Source: RGIG7300 sp045133915 (GTDB lineage: Bacteria; Bacillota; Clostridia; Oscillospirales; CAG-272). Taken from it: DNA of 42,558 bases. Below the pieces are notes generated by a model. That model saw only the letters and a program-made list of their open reading frames with translations. It was not told where the DNA came from and ran no database searches. The stretch is taken from the NCBI GenBank assembly GCA_045133915.1, contig JBGUUX010000002.1, forward strand, positions 1 to 42,558, read 5' to 3'. The translations under genes and the position numbers were made by a program. Shown here piece after piece: positions 1 through 7,994 of this stretch. Every line of letters begins with the position of its first letter. The stretch's first letter is position 1.

Positions 1-1
1 T

Positions 2-568
2 GTTATGATGGCGTATATGAACGCCGAGAGCCTTAAGATATCTATGGAGGAGGGTATGACCTGCTTCTGGTCACGCAGCCGTAAGTGTCTCTGGCGCAAG
101 GGCGAGACTTCAGGTAACCGTCAGCATATCGTTTCTATTACTGCTGACTGTGACAATGATACACTTCTCATTAAGGTAAAGATGGACGGTCCCGCATGTC
201 ATACAGGTGCGTATTCCTGCTTCTTCAATTCTATGTATGAAAGCGATACCAACGCCGAGTTCTCTCTTGACAGTCTCTACGATATGCTGGTAGGACGTAA
301 GGAGACTAAGCCCGAGGGCTCATACACCACCTATCTCTTTGAAAAGGGTATAGACAAGATACTCAAGAAGGTGGGCGAGGAGTCTACAGAGGTAATTATC
401 GCTTCCAAGGCAAACGACAAAGCAGAGACCGTCTACGAGGTGGCAGACCTTTGCTATCACATCATGGTAATGATGGTTGAGATGGGTATAAGCGTTGACG
501 ATATCAAGAAAGAGCTTGCTTCCCGTCACGTTATCGACAAAAAGGTAAAGCAGGAAAAGATGGTATAA
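2..568 (+). CDS. hisIE: Bifunctional phosphoribosyl-AMP cyclohydrolase / phosphoribosyl-ATP pyrophosphatase, 5'-truncated
   Basis: Histidine biosynthesis, steps 2 and 3, in the cytoplasm. The reading frame is already open at the window edge, so the N-terminus is missing. The HisI part shows the MAYMNAESL core and the metal-site segment GPACHTGAYSCF. The HisE part begins near LYDMLVGRK and carries the helical core KVGEESTEVIIASK followed by the YEVADLCYHIMVMM helix, typical of the MazG-like pyrophosphatase fold. The domain order HisI-HisE is the usual fusion. It is presumably the last gene of a his operon lying to the left, because a UUCG-loop terminator follows within 6 bases of the stop. Family assignment is secure; only the true start is unknown. 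Confidence 0.95.
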   Translation, partial: VMMAYMNAESLKISMEEGMTCFWSRSRKCLWRKGETSGNRQHIVSITADCDNDTLLIKVKMDGPACHTGAYSCFFNSMYESDTNAEFSLDSLYDMLVGRKETKPEGSYTTYLFEKGIDKILKKVGEESTEVIIASKANDKAETVYEVADLCYHIMVMMVEMGISVDDIKKELASRHVIDKKVKQEKMV

Positions 569-573
569 TAAAA

Positions 574-600
574 AAGTAACCTTCGGGTTGCTTTTTTTTT
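574..600 (+). terminator. Rho-independent terminator after hisIE
   Basis: An 8-bp stem (574-581 with 586-593, one G-U pair) closes a TTCG tetraloop and runs straight into a T tract ending at 600. It lies 5 bases after the hisIE stop. Confidence 0.93.
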
Positions 601-616
601 GGAAATATGATAAAAT
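588..616 (+). promoter_or_regulatory. Candidate promoter for the ThyX-like gene
   Basis: TTGCTT at 588-593, a 17-base spacer and TAAAAT at 611-616, with TGA directly before the -10 (extended -10). The -35 box overlaps the 3' arm of the hisIE terminator. Spacing is ideal but the -35 box is weak. Confidence 0.5.
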
Positions 617-647
617 GTATCTATATATGTTAAAAGGAGCCGATAAT

Positions 648-1274
648 ATGATAAAGCTTGAAAAAGTAAGTGTAATGAATTTTGAAAACGCTGTCAGAGG
701 CGCACGCAATCCCATGAACAGCTGGGATAAGATGGACTCTTATTATGATGAAAATGGCAATTATATTTTAGGCGAAAACGATCTCGGACTCTGTATGCGC
801 CTTTGCAAGGCTGGCTCAGACCACCGTAAGTTCGTAAGACAAATATTTTTATCTATAGACATTACCGCGCCCCTTTATTGGTGGAAGGAATTTGACACCT
901 ATAAGGTAGGCACCGTTGCTAACTCCACCTCTACTATGCATAAGATACATTCCAAGGAGTTTACCCTTGACGACTTCAGCTGTGACCATATGACCGACGA
1001 ATGTAAGGCTGAGTTTGTAAAGGTGGTTGAATTTATGGAGGTACTTCGTCAGAAGTATCTTGCGGATAAGGACAAGAAGTACTGGTACGATATGATCCAG
1101 TTCTTACCTTCAAGTTATAATCAGATGCGTACCTGCACCCTGAATTATGAGAATCTGGCAAACATATACTATGCAAGAAAGAACCACAAACTCGCCGAGT
1201 GGCATGATCTCTGTGATCTTATAGAGAAGCTTCCTTACTTTAAGGAGTTTTTCATCGACACAAGAGAAGGATAA
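648..1274 (+). CDS. ThyX-like (flavin-dependent thymidylate synthase-like) protein without canonical signature residues
   Basis: Start chosen at 648 because AAAGGAG at 633-639 sits 8 bases upstream; the earlier in-frame ATGs lie in the terminator/promoter region. The 208-residue product is soluble, with no signal or membrane segment. Two stretches resemble ThyX. Residues 73-98 (TAPLYWWKEFDTYKVGT, then ANSTSTMH) align by eye with the ThyX segment around the RHRxxS motif, but the Arg-His-Arg positions read Thr-Tyr-Lys and the Ser reads Thr. Residues 153-189 (LPSSYNQMRTCTLNYENL, then a helix ending HKLAEWHDLC) resemble the ThyX C-terminal half. Either it is a divergent ThyX paralogue with another role or the resemblance is only of fold. 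It stands alone between two terminators. Biochemical function is unknown. Confidence 0.6.
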   Translation: MIKLEKVSVMNFENAVRGARNPMNSWDKMDSYYDENGNYILGENDLGLCMRLCKAGSDHRKFVRQIFLSIDITAPLYWWKEFDTYKVGTVANSTSTMHKIHSKEFTLDDFSCDHMTDECKAEFVKVVEFMEVLRQKYLADKDKKYWYDMIQFLPSSYNQMRTCTLNYENLANIYYARKNHKLAEWHDLCDLIEKLPYFKEFFIDTREG

Positions 1275-1275
1275 T

Positions 1276-1305
1276 AAAAAAACTGTTGCAACAGCAACAG
1301 TTTTT
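1276..1305. terminator. Bidirectional terminator between the ThyX-like gene and spoVG
   Basis: A 9-bp GC-containing stem (1281-1289 with 1294-1302) with loop aaca is flanked by an A run on the left and a T run on the right. It can terminate the plus-strand gene ending at 1274 and spoVG on the minus strand. Confidence 0.9.
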
Positions 1306-1324
1306 AATTGTAATTATTGTATGA

Positions 1325-1615
1325 TCATACCTCAGCATAGTCTAAAGCAGCCTGTTCGGCAAGCTCACGCTCGTATGCCTCGATAACGCCGTTTTCCAAA
1401 GCTGATCTGAAATCGGCATTGATAGGATGAACGATATCACGGTATGTACCGTCAGGGTTCTTGCGCGAGGGCATTACGATGAATAACTTTTCACGCGCAT
1501 TTATTACTTTAATGTCATGTACCGCAAGCTGATGATCAAATGTTACGGAAGCTATAGCTTTCATAGGACCTTCCTCGTTGAAAAGTTTTCTTATCTTGAT
1601 GTCAGTGATTTCCAC
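1325..1615 (-). CDS. spoVG: Septation/sporulation regulator SpoVG
   Basis: A 96-residue protein of the SpoVG family, small RNA/DNA-binding regulators that affect asymmetric septation and many other processes in Firmicutes. The sequence opens with MEITDIKIRKLF and contains VTFDHQLAVHDIKVI and the hallmark FIVMPSRKNPDGTYRDIVHP. Length matches the family. The start codon is GTG (1613-1615), set by AAGGAGG at 1624-1630, 8 bases upstream. It is monocistronic here: a bidirectional terminator lies downstream and murC is divergent. An AT-rich promoter region (about 1680-1715) is present on this strand, but I could not identify a convincing -35/-10 pair or sigma-H box. Confidence 0.96.
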   Translation of the reverse strand: MEITDIKIRKLFNEEGPMKAIASVTFDHQLAVHDIKVINAREKLFIVMPSRKNPDGTYRDIVHPINADFRSALENGVIEAYERELAEQAALDYAEV

Positions 1616-1750
1616 GGTTTTTTCCTCCTTATATAAATCGCTTACGGTTGCTCGGTAGCAGCTTGTCCGTTGCTATGGTAAAATTATACAGTTAAAATAT
1701 GAATTATTTATCAAGTCATATTTATAATTTTTTTAATAAATTGGATAAAA

Positions 1751-1780
1751 TTTACAAAAAATACAGTATTGTAGTGTAAT
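1751..1780 (+). promoter_or_regulatory. Candidate promoter for murC
   Basis: TTTACA at 1751-1756, an 18-base spacer and TGTAAT at 1775-1780. A start of transcription near 1787 would leave only about 8 bases before the ATG at 1795, which supports translation starting at 1816. Confidence 0.5.
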
Positions 1781-1815
1781 TTGTGTTATTTTGTATGAAT
1801 AAGAAAGGCGTTCCG

Positions 1816-3189
1816 ATGAACAAAACAAAGTTGAACGAATTATTATCAAAAGTTAAGAAACTTCATTTCATAGGAATAGGCGGTATCAGTATGTCCAGCC
1901 TTGCTATGATAGCCCGTGACCGCGGCTTTGAGGTAACAGGCTCAGACCGTAGTTGCAGTGACGCTACAGAAAAGCTGGAGGCTGCGGGTATAAAGATCAT
2001 ATATGCTCATGAGGCTTCAAACGTAGAGGGTTGCGACGCTATAGTTTATACAGCCGCAGTACATGACGATAACCCCGAGATGGCAAGAGCTATTGAGTTA
2101 GGACTCCCCCGCATCAAGCGTGCTGAGTTCCTCGGATATATCATGCAGGCATATAAGAACCGTATAGGCGTAGCAGGTATGCACGGCAAGAGCACCACCA
2201 CCTCTATGGTATCCGAGGTATTTATGACCGCAGGGGTAGATCCTACCATAGTAAACGGTGTAAGATTACGTATGCTTGACTGCGGAGCTTACCGTGTTGG
2301 CGGTAAGGAGCATTTTATCTTTGAGGCTTGTGAGTATACCGACTCCTTCTTATCCTTTTTTCCCAGTATTGCCGTAGTGCTCAACGTAGACCGTGACCAC
2401 GTGGACTACTTCCTTTCTATGGAGCAGACTATAGATTCCTTCAGACGTTATCTTGCGCTTGCCGAGACAGCGGTCGTTAATATTGACGACGAATATACCG
2501 TTGAGGCTTGTGACGGATATGAGGGTCAGCTTATCCGCGTCAGCACAAAGGGTAACGAGGCTGAATATAATGCAGTTGACATAACCTATGACCGTGGATT
2601 TGGCAGCTTTGACGTTGTTAAAGGAACACAGAATCTGGGTAGAATAACACTGGGTGTTCCCGGTGAACACAGTGTGCTTGATGCTCTTGTGGCTGTTGCT
2701 GTAGCAGATCTTTGCGGACTTTCCTTTGAGCCTGTAGCTCAGGCACTTTCGGCATTCAGAGGTGCTAACAGACGTTTTGAATATATCGGACAGTATAACG
2801 GTATCGACGTTTACGATGACTATGCTCATCATCCCAGTGAAATAAAGACTACCCTTGAGGGTGTGGCAAAGCGCGGTTATAACAAAGTATGGTGTGTATT
2901 CCAGTCTCATACCTACAGCCGTACCGCAGGACTCTTTGATGAGTTTGCCCGTGCTTTTGATTCTATAGATACGGTTATCTTTGCGGATATCTTTGCCGCA
3001 AGAGAGACGGATACTCTGGGAGTATCAGCACAACTCCTTGCCGAGAGGGCAGGAGACAAGGCACTCTATCTTGGTGATTTTGACAAGATAGCCGAGTATC
3101 TTAAGGCTAACGTCAAAAAGGGTGATCTTATCCTGACCATGGGTGCCGGAGACGTATATAAGATAGCATACTCAATAGTAAATTCATAA
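1816..3189 (+). CDS. murC: UDP-N-acetylmuramate--L-alanine ligase
   Basis: Adds the first residue of the peptidoglycan stem peptide (UDP-MurNAc + L-Ala + ATP) in the cytoplasm. The 457-residue length fits the family. The N-terminal Rossmann loop reads GIGGISMSS (about 20-28). The ATP P-loop is GMHGKST at 121-127, where most MurC proteins have GTHGKTT. The central segment FEACEYTDSFLSFFP and NVDRDHVDYF is typical of MurC, and DDYAHHPSEI (about 334-343) is diagnostic. HTYSRTAGL marks the C-terminal domain. The ATG at 1816 is preferred to 1795 because GAAAGG lies at 1803-1808 and because of the promoter position. The gene is single and followed by a strong terminator. Confidence 0.95.
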   Translation: MNKTKLNELLSKVKKLHFIGIGGISMSSLAMIARDRGFEVTGSDRSCSDATEKLEAAGIKIIYAHEASNVEGCDAIVYTAAVHDDNPEMARAIELGLPRIKRAEFLGYIMQAYKNRIGVAGMHGKSTTTSMVSEVFMTAGVDPTIVNGVRLRMLDCGAYRVGGKEHFIFEACEYTDSFLSFFPSIAVVLNVDRDHVDYFLSMEQTIDSFRRYLALAETAVVNIDDEYTVEACDGYEGQLIRVSTKGNEAEYNAVDITYDRGFGSFDVVKGTQNLGRITLGVPGEHSVLDALVAVAVADLCGLSFEPVAQALSAFRGANRRFEYIGQYNGIDVYDDYAHHPSEIKTTLEGVAKRGYNKVWCVFQSHTYSRTAGLFDEFARAFDSIDTVIFADIFAARETDTLGVSAQLLAERAGDKALYLGDFDKIAEYLKANVKKGDLILTMGAGDVYKIAYSIVNS

Positions 3190-3191
3190 AT

Positions 3192-3221
3192 AAAAAAGTT
3201 GCTTCGTTTGAAGCAACTTTT
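3192..3221. terminator. Bidirectional terminator between murC and the SLH protease gene
   Basis: An 8-bp core stem (3198-3205 with 3210-3217), loop gttt, flanked by A6 on the left and T4 on the right. It serves murC (plus) and the convergent gene whose stop codon is at 3221-3223 (minus). Confidence 0.92.
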
Positions 3222-4855
3222 TAGTTTTTAGGATATAATGCAATAGACTGCTTACCCAAAACAGTAAACGCCTTTTCGGATTTAGCCTTGGGATAAGCCC
3301 GGTATTTTGTAGTGGTTCCGGGATTTAAGGGATCGTTGAAATAATAATTATCCTTGTCATAACCTACCAGCAACATGCAGTGCAGTTTTCTGTTATAGGC
3401 TATCTGCTTACCCTCGTATGTGCGCCAATAAGCATAGCTGTAACTGTCACTCATATATGTTGTGGTCCAAACCATAACAGGAATTCCTCTGTCTATATAC
3501 CTGTCGCAGAGCTGAGCAAGAGTCAAGGAATAAGAATGGTCTATATTCCAGTACTGCGGAAGTATAAGGGTCTTTAAGGTATGTACTATAACGGGAGAAT
3601 AGCACCCCCACCCTACAGATGATCTGGGATCCCCACAGTACACAAGGTCAGGGTCGGGTCCGTATCCTCCGGGATCGGGAAATCCTCCTGTGGGTAGATA
3701 TCCGTCTATCACCTGATCTACCGTTATATCTATGCCGTTATATTGCAGAGCCATGGTACAGCTTACCGCCTCGCAGCCGTTAGGCCAGTAATAACGCTGA
3801 TCTATATAGGGGACGGTAAGTATCTTGGCCCTATAGTTAAACGTGTAACAACGGCCGCATTTGCCGTTATAGGTGGTATGTCCAAGAGCCGCTCCGGTTA
3901 TTGCCGAGCAACGTGAACATTTACTTGCCTGTGTACAGGTGGCATTGCTATAGCTGTGCCCAAGGGCGGGAGCGGAAACCTTTGCACAGTATCCGCATCT
4001 TGCAGGCAACGTACAGGTAGCCTTGCCGAAGCTGTGCTTGCTCGGATCTGCAGGGATATAATAACCGCAGTATTTGCAGTTGCTTCCCTCTATACATGTA
4101 ACACGCTCGCAACGGTGGCCTGTGGGCAGGGCCACACCGACACCGCATAGGCTGCATGCCGAGGGCTCGGTACAGCTTGCCTTGGTATATCTGTGTTCAC
4201 AGTCCCCATATACGTAGGCAAGGGTAAAGTTCTTTGTTATCACCGCCATCTGAGCTCTGGTCATCGTTGAACGGGGGGACAAGGTGGTAGGAGAGGTTCC
4301 GGATATTATCTCGCAGAACACACACCAATCTATTGCCTCATATGCCCATTCTGATATTTCGTCTACGTCGGTAAAGCGGGACATATCTCCTCCCGCAGGC
4401 TCCGCATTATAGCGGTCACAGACGTACAGATATAGTATACGGGCAAACTGTTCTCGGGTCACCTGTTTGCCTATACCAAAGGTTGTGGGGTTCATACCCT
4501 CCACGTAGCCGTGGGCGTTAGCCCAGTTTATCTCCTTGGTATACCACATTCCGCTTTTAACGTCGGCGAAACGGCTTTGATAGTTATAAACCGACAGATC
4601 GTCCCCCGATATACGGGCAAGTATAGAGACCGCAGACTCACGGGTAAGAGGCTGAGAGGGGGACATTGTGGTGTCCGACGTACCCATTATGTAACCGTTA
4701 AGATAGGAATATACCACGGTATCGTGATACCAGGCGTTTGTACCTACGTCCTTAAAGGGAAGCTTACCCTCGTCAGTAATGACCTCTGCGCTCAGGGCGA
4801 GAGCGGTCATCGATATAAAAATGATTATAACAATACTGAGTAATATACGCTTCAT
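3221..4855 (-). CDS. Secreted SLH-domain protein with Cys-rich repeats and C39-like cysteine protease domain
   Basis: 544 residues. The signal peptide is about 1-23 (MKRILLSIVIIIFISM core). Three S-layer homology domains follow, about 34-84 (FKDVGTNAWYHDTVVY), 97-147 (FADVKSGMWYTKEI) and 161-210 (FTDVDEISEWAYEAI), which bind secondary wall polymer. Residues 218-336 hold four to five Cys-rich repeats of the form TCT-x(3)-C-x(2)-C-x(6-9)-LGH. The C-terminal 345-540 resembles the peptidase C39-like/papain-like fold: Cys361 in NGCEAVS, His492 in KLHCMLLVGYD and Asn507/Asp508 in YYFNDP are the expected catalytic positions. It probably acts at the cell surface; the substrate is unknown. The start overlaps the stop of the upstream glycosidase gene (ATGA), so translation is probably coupled. 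Confidence 0.85.
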   Translation of the reverse strand: MKRILLSIVIIIFISMTALALSAEVITDEGKLPFKDVGTNAWYHDTVVYSYLNGYIMGTSDTTMSPSQPLTRESAVSILARISGDDLSVYNYQSRFADVKSGMWYTKEINWANAHGYVEGMNPTTFGIGKQVTREQFARILYLYVCDRYNAEPAGGDMSRFTDVDEISEWAYEAIDWCVFCEIISGTSPTTLSPRSTMTRAQMAVITKNFTLAYVYGDCEHRYTKASCTEPSACSLCGVGVALPTGHRCERVTCIEGSNCKYCGYYIPADPSKHSFGKATCTLPARCGYCAKVSAPALGHSYSNATCTQASKCSRCSAITGAALGHTTYNGKCGRCYTFNYRAKILTVPYIDQRYYWPNGCEAVSCTMALQYNGIDITVDQVIDGYLPTGGFPDPGGYGPDPDLVYCGDPRSSVGWGCYSPVIVHTLKTLILPQYWNIDHSYSLTLAQLCDRYIDRGIPVMVWTTTYMSDSYSYAYWRTYEGKQIAYNRKLHCMLLVGYDKDNYYFNDPLNPGTTTKYRAYPKAKSEKAFTVLGKQSIALYPKN

Positions 4856-7404
4856 TTGATGTTGATATGATTATTACCTTCACTTATTTTAAGACAGTAG
4901 CAACCATCGGTTATTCTCTTGGCTTCACAGTTGAAGCTGTATTCTCTTGAAGAGTCAAGACAAACGAGGATGTGACAGTCCTTTATGGCTGTAACGTCAA
5001 CAGAGCTGATAACGCCATTTTCATCATAACCGATATCGTTGATAACCGAAGCCCAGCCGGCCGTAACTCTGTTAGGAGTATAATATGCCTCAAAGAAGAG
5101 AGATATAGGACAGCTAAGTCCCGAGAAATGATGATATCCGCTGCCTCTGCCGTTATGACACATAAAATGCTCATAGCAATTGTAAGTAGCATCTATCTCC
5201 TTAGCCCATACGTTGAGGGCTTTTTCGGCAATCTCATATGCAAGCGCCGTCTCTCCTCGGTCAATAAGTGACTTCCACAGTATCCATTGGTGAGGCATCC
5301 ATACCGAACCGTTCCAATATCCGTAGGGAGAATAATAAGGCGCACGCTTATCTACAACACCTACACCGATATCGGTCATCATGCCGTTTTTGATGTTACA
5401 AAGGATAGCCTCATCCTGCTCGGGAGTGGTTACTGCCGCAATATATGGGGTAACACCGTCCATACCCATGTTGAAATTACTACCGTCTTTATAGCGGAAT
5501 ATATCCTTTGCATAACCTTTTTCATCATGGATCATATATGAAAAATATCCTGCCTCTGCATCCCATGTCTGCTGTATCGCCGAAGAATATTTGTCGGCTA
5601 CAGTACGGTAATATGTAATATCTTCGCTATATCCGAAAAGGTCGGCTATCTGAGACATGATATTAGATATCAGTACAGTGTTTGAGGTCGTTATAACAGG
5701 AGTGGTATTGTCATGGGTATATTTGTCTCCTCTATCTTTTGCATCACGAAGATGATGCTGTGGAGGATAGTCATCCCAGCCACCCGAGTTATAGGACAGA
5801 TGCCAGGTCTTGGTCAATCCCGACTTCATCTGCTCAGGGGAGTTACAAAGCTCTGCATAGAAGCGTAAATACTGCTTCATCATGGGATAAAGTGCTTTAA
5901 GCTCGTCTCTGTGCTCAGGGAACGAGTCAACAAGCTCTTTGTATAAAAATACCTGTGTAGGAACAACACTTCCGTGGAATATATAGGGTGAATGTCTGTC
6001 CCCAACGGGAGTCAGATAGGTGTTGAGACAGTCGTAGCCTCTTGAAAAATCCGAACGTGACAAGCCCATACCTATAAAGCCGGAATCCCAGGAATAAAGC
6101 GAGTTCCAGAAGCGTCCGGGAGCGTTGTGCTTGATATACTGACGGCGGGTATAGATAGGGAACACCACGTTGAGAAGGGTGTTATAACGCATCATATCCT
6201 GTGAAAATGCGTATTTTTTACCGTCAGGGTTGGATATTACGTGCTCTACCTCGGTGTATACCGGTTCAATTTCCTTGTCCTTATACACTCTGAAATGTCT
6301 TACTTCTGTAGAGTTAGGCGCAAGATACACCGGTGTAGACTGGAGGACCTCGTATATACCCTCACCAAGACCGCGTACAGTTCTTGAAACGTGGTCGTTT
6401 ACGGTGAGCTGGAGCATTTTACCTATATCCGCACAACGGCACTGTCTCTGGTGGCGTACACCCTCGAACCATTTGACTGTGTAAGCATCGGGTGCATCCT
6501 TGTATTTTAAGGTCATAGTATCCTCACCTATTACCTTTTCGGGAGTGAGGTTGTGAGGTATAGCCTCAAATATTACCTTGTCGGCAGAATTTCCAACACA
6601 GATGCTGTCTACAGAAACACCGTAACCTGTAGCATAGAGTATTATCTCGTTTATATCTGTTGCTTCAATATCTATAACGGAATAGGTATATTTATCCACA
6701 GCGGGGCAGATAAAATCATATTCCTTACCGTTTACAGCGACTCTCAAAGAGCTGTCCCTGTCACAAAAATATCTTATACCTATCTTAGAAGCAGTTTTAT
6801 TGATCTTATATTTAAGAAAATGTCCTTCTTTGCAGAAGTGATATCCGTCAATGGCTGTACCAAGTCCGGAGGCTCCGTTATGCTCTTCCTCGCCAAGATA
6901 CTTACCGTCGGGAGCTATTTCTGTACCGCATTTGATATCAACGTACTCGGTGGCGTCAATGCATACCGTGTCCTCGGGCAGTAAGGGTCGGTAGAAGATA
7001 TAATAACCCTCATACTCACTTCCGGGCATATTTAAAGGAAGCTGCAGAGAAGCTGCGAGGGTGATATCAAGAGACTGATTAAGCTCGGTATTGTTGACAA
7101 AGGTACAGGTGATATCCACCTGCTTATCCTCTGTGATATTGTAGTCTACGTCACAGTAGATACGGTCCTTCCACTCAAGTTCATAGCGGTATACAAATCT
7201 TGTAAGCGCGGCGTTAGCACCCCACAGCTTTACACCATTGTCGCTCTTGGAGTTTCCTGCAATCACACTTCTTCTGAAAAATCCGGGGAAAAGCTCAACG
7301 TTAAAGCTCATACCCTTATTTCTGTTTACGATATTGCAGGCGCCGTAATATTGTTTATTATAAGGACCCCAGTTCCCTAAGGTTAAATCATATCTTTTAT
7401 CCAT
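4852..7404 (-). CDS. MGH1/GH63-like glycoside hydrolase
   Basis: An 850-residue protein with no signal peptide, so probably cytosolic. The C-terminal two thirds has the features of the (alpha/alpha)6-barrel glycosidases related to GH63 and the mannosylglycerate-hydrolase (MGH1-like) domain: FWNSLYSWDSGFIGMG (432-447), GWDDYPPQHH (542-551) and YGYWNGSVWMPHQW (694-707). The Asp and Glu/Asp residues in these motifs are where this clan keeps its acid/base pair. The N-terminal 1-400 region is beta-rich. Residues about 185-272 look like an extra carbohydrate-binding-type insert. Substrate cannot be told from the sequence; alpha-linked gluco- or mannosides are typical of the clan. It is the first gene of a two-gene unit with the SLH protease. 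The ribosome-binding site is weak (agg/ggaag just before ATG). Confidence 0.82.
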   Translation of the reverse strand: MDKRYDLTLGNWGPYNKQYYGACNIVNRNKGMSFNVELFPGFFRRSVIAGNSKSDNGVKLWGANAALTRFVYRYELEWKDRIYCDVDYNITEDKQVDITCTFVNNTELNQSLDITLAASLQLPLNMPGSEYEGYYIFYRPLLPEDTVCIDATEYVDIKCGTEIAPDGKYLGEEEHNGASGLGTAIDGYHFCKEGHFLKYKINKTASKIGIRYFCDRDSSLRVAVNGKEYDFICPAVDKYTYSVIDIEATDINEIILYATGYGVSVDSICVGNSADKVIFEAIPHNLTPEKVIGEDTMTLKYKDAPDAYTVKWFEGVRHQRQCRCADIGKMLQLTVNDHVSRTVRGLGEGIYEVLQSTPVYLAPNSTEVRHFRVYKDKEIEPVYTEVEHVISNPDGKKYAFSQDMMRYNTLLNVVFPIYTRRQYIKHNAPGRFWNSLYSWDSGFIGMGLSRSDFSRGYDCLNTYLTPVGDRHSPYIFHGSVVPTQVFLYKELVDSFPEHRDELKALYPMMKQYLRFYAELCNSPEQMKSGLTKTWHLSYNSGGWDDYPPQHHLRDAKDRGDKYTHDNTTPVITTSNTVLISNIMSQIADLFGYSEDITYYRTVADKYSSAIQQTWDAEAGYFSYMIHDEKGYAKDIFRYKDGSNFNMGMDGVTPYIAAVTTPEQDEAILCNIKNGMMTDIGVGVVDKRAPYYSPYGYWNGSVWMPHQWILWKSLIDRGETALAYEIAEKALNVWAKEIDATYNCYEHFMCHNGRGSGYHHFSGLSCPISLFFEAYYTPNRVTAGWASVINDIGYDENGVISSVDVTAIKDCHILVCLDSSREYSFNCEAKRITDGCYCLKISEGNNHINIK

Positions 7405-7440
7405 CTTCCAACCTGTATGTTTTACGTTTTATATTTCAGT

Positions 7441-7468
7441 GAATAGTGAATAATGAATAGTGAATAAT
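7441..7468 (+). repeat. Two perfect tandem copies of a 14-base unit
   Basis: The unit gaatagtgaataat occurs at 7441-7454 and again at 7455-7468, directly before a long palindrome. A second short repeat of tgcatt-type words follows at about 7510-7535. The block lies upstream of the glycosidase gene and downstream of dut. Confidence 0.85.
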
Positions 7469-7472
7469 GAAG

Positions 7473-7506
7473 GAAGATTTTTGTCCTTTAAGGGACAAAA
7501 ATCCTC
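7473..7506. repeat. Intergenic palindrome, family copy 1
   Basis: The inverted repeat gatttttgtcc (7476-7486) / ggacaaaaatc (7493-7503) has imperfect outer bases. The same core, gaagatttttgtc, recurs in the palindromes at 18638-18674 and 24172-24213. It may also act as a hairpin barrier. Confidence 0.8.
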
Positions 7507-7540
7507 ATCAATTCTGCATTTTGCATTCTGCATTAAAATA

Positions 7541-7560
7541 AAAACCGCTTCGGCGGTTTT
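7541..7560 (-). terminator. Terminator after dut
   Basis: The stem aaaaccgc/gcggtttt (7541-7548 with 7553-7560) has a TTCG loop. The dut stop codon (7560-7562) lies in the hairpin arm. On the minus strand the hairpin ends in a U tract. Confidence 0.9.
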
Positions 7561-7994
7561 TATTTTGTTCCTGTGGAACCAAATCCGCCTTCACCGCGTA
7601 CTGTTTCAGAAAGCTCGTCGGTCTCTTCGTATTCGCAGGTAAGGAAGGGAGCAACTACCATCTGTGCTATTCTTTCTCCTGCTTCAACTATCTGTTCTTT
7701 ATTTGAGTGGTTATGTAAACACACCATTATCTCTCCGCGGTAGTCTGCGTCTATAACACCCACCTTGTTTGCGGGCGCAAGTCCGCGTTTTGCGGCAAGA
7801 CCGCTTCTTGCATATACAAGACCTACGTAACCCATAGGTATCTCAACTGCAATGCCGGTATGCATAAGTCTGCTTTCACCGGGAGCGATGCTTACCGTAT
7901 CATCCACCGAATACAGATCGGCTCCTGCCGAATAGGGTGAACCGTAGGTAGGAGTGTGAGCGTTGGGATTTAATTTTTTAAATAATAATTTCAT
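7560..7994 (-). CDS. dut: dUTP diphosphatase (trimeric dUTPase)
   Basis: Hydrolyses dUTP to dUMP and PPi, keeping uracil out of DNA and feeding dTMP synthesis. At 144 residues it has the normal trimeric length. All five motifs are visible: SAGADLYS (22-29), ARSGLA (62-67), GVIDADYRGE (79-88, with the catalytic Asp), GERIAQMVV (106-114) and the C-terminal RGEGGFGSTG (133-142) that closes over the active site. Its start overlaps the stop of the upstream NERD-domain gene by 4 bases, so the two are co-translated. Confidence 0.97.
   Translation of the reverse strand: MKLLFKKLNPNAHTPTYGSPYSAGADLYSVDDTVSIAPGESRLMHTGIAVEIPMGYVGLVYARSGLAAKRGLAPANKVGVIDADYRGEIMVCLHNHSNKEQIVEAGERIAQMVVAPFLTCEYEETDELSETVRGEGGFGSTGTK

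Noticed and set aside
7439..7510. Tandem repeats as a possible CRISPR array
   Set aside because: The units are directly adjacent with no spacers, only two copies, and no cas genes are nearby.
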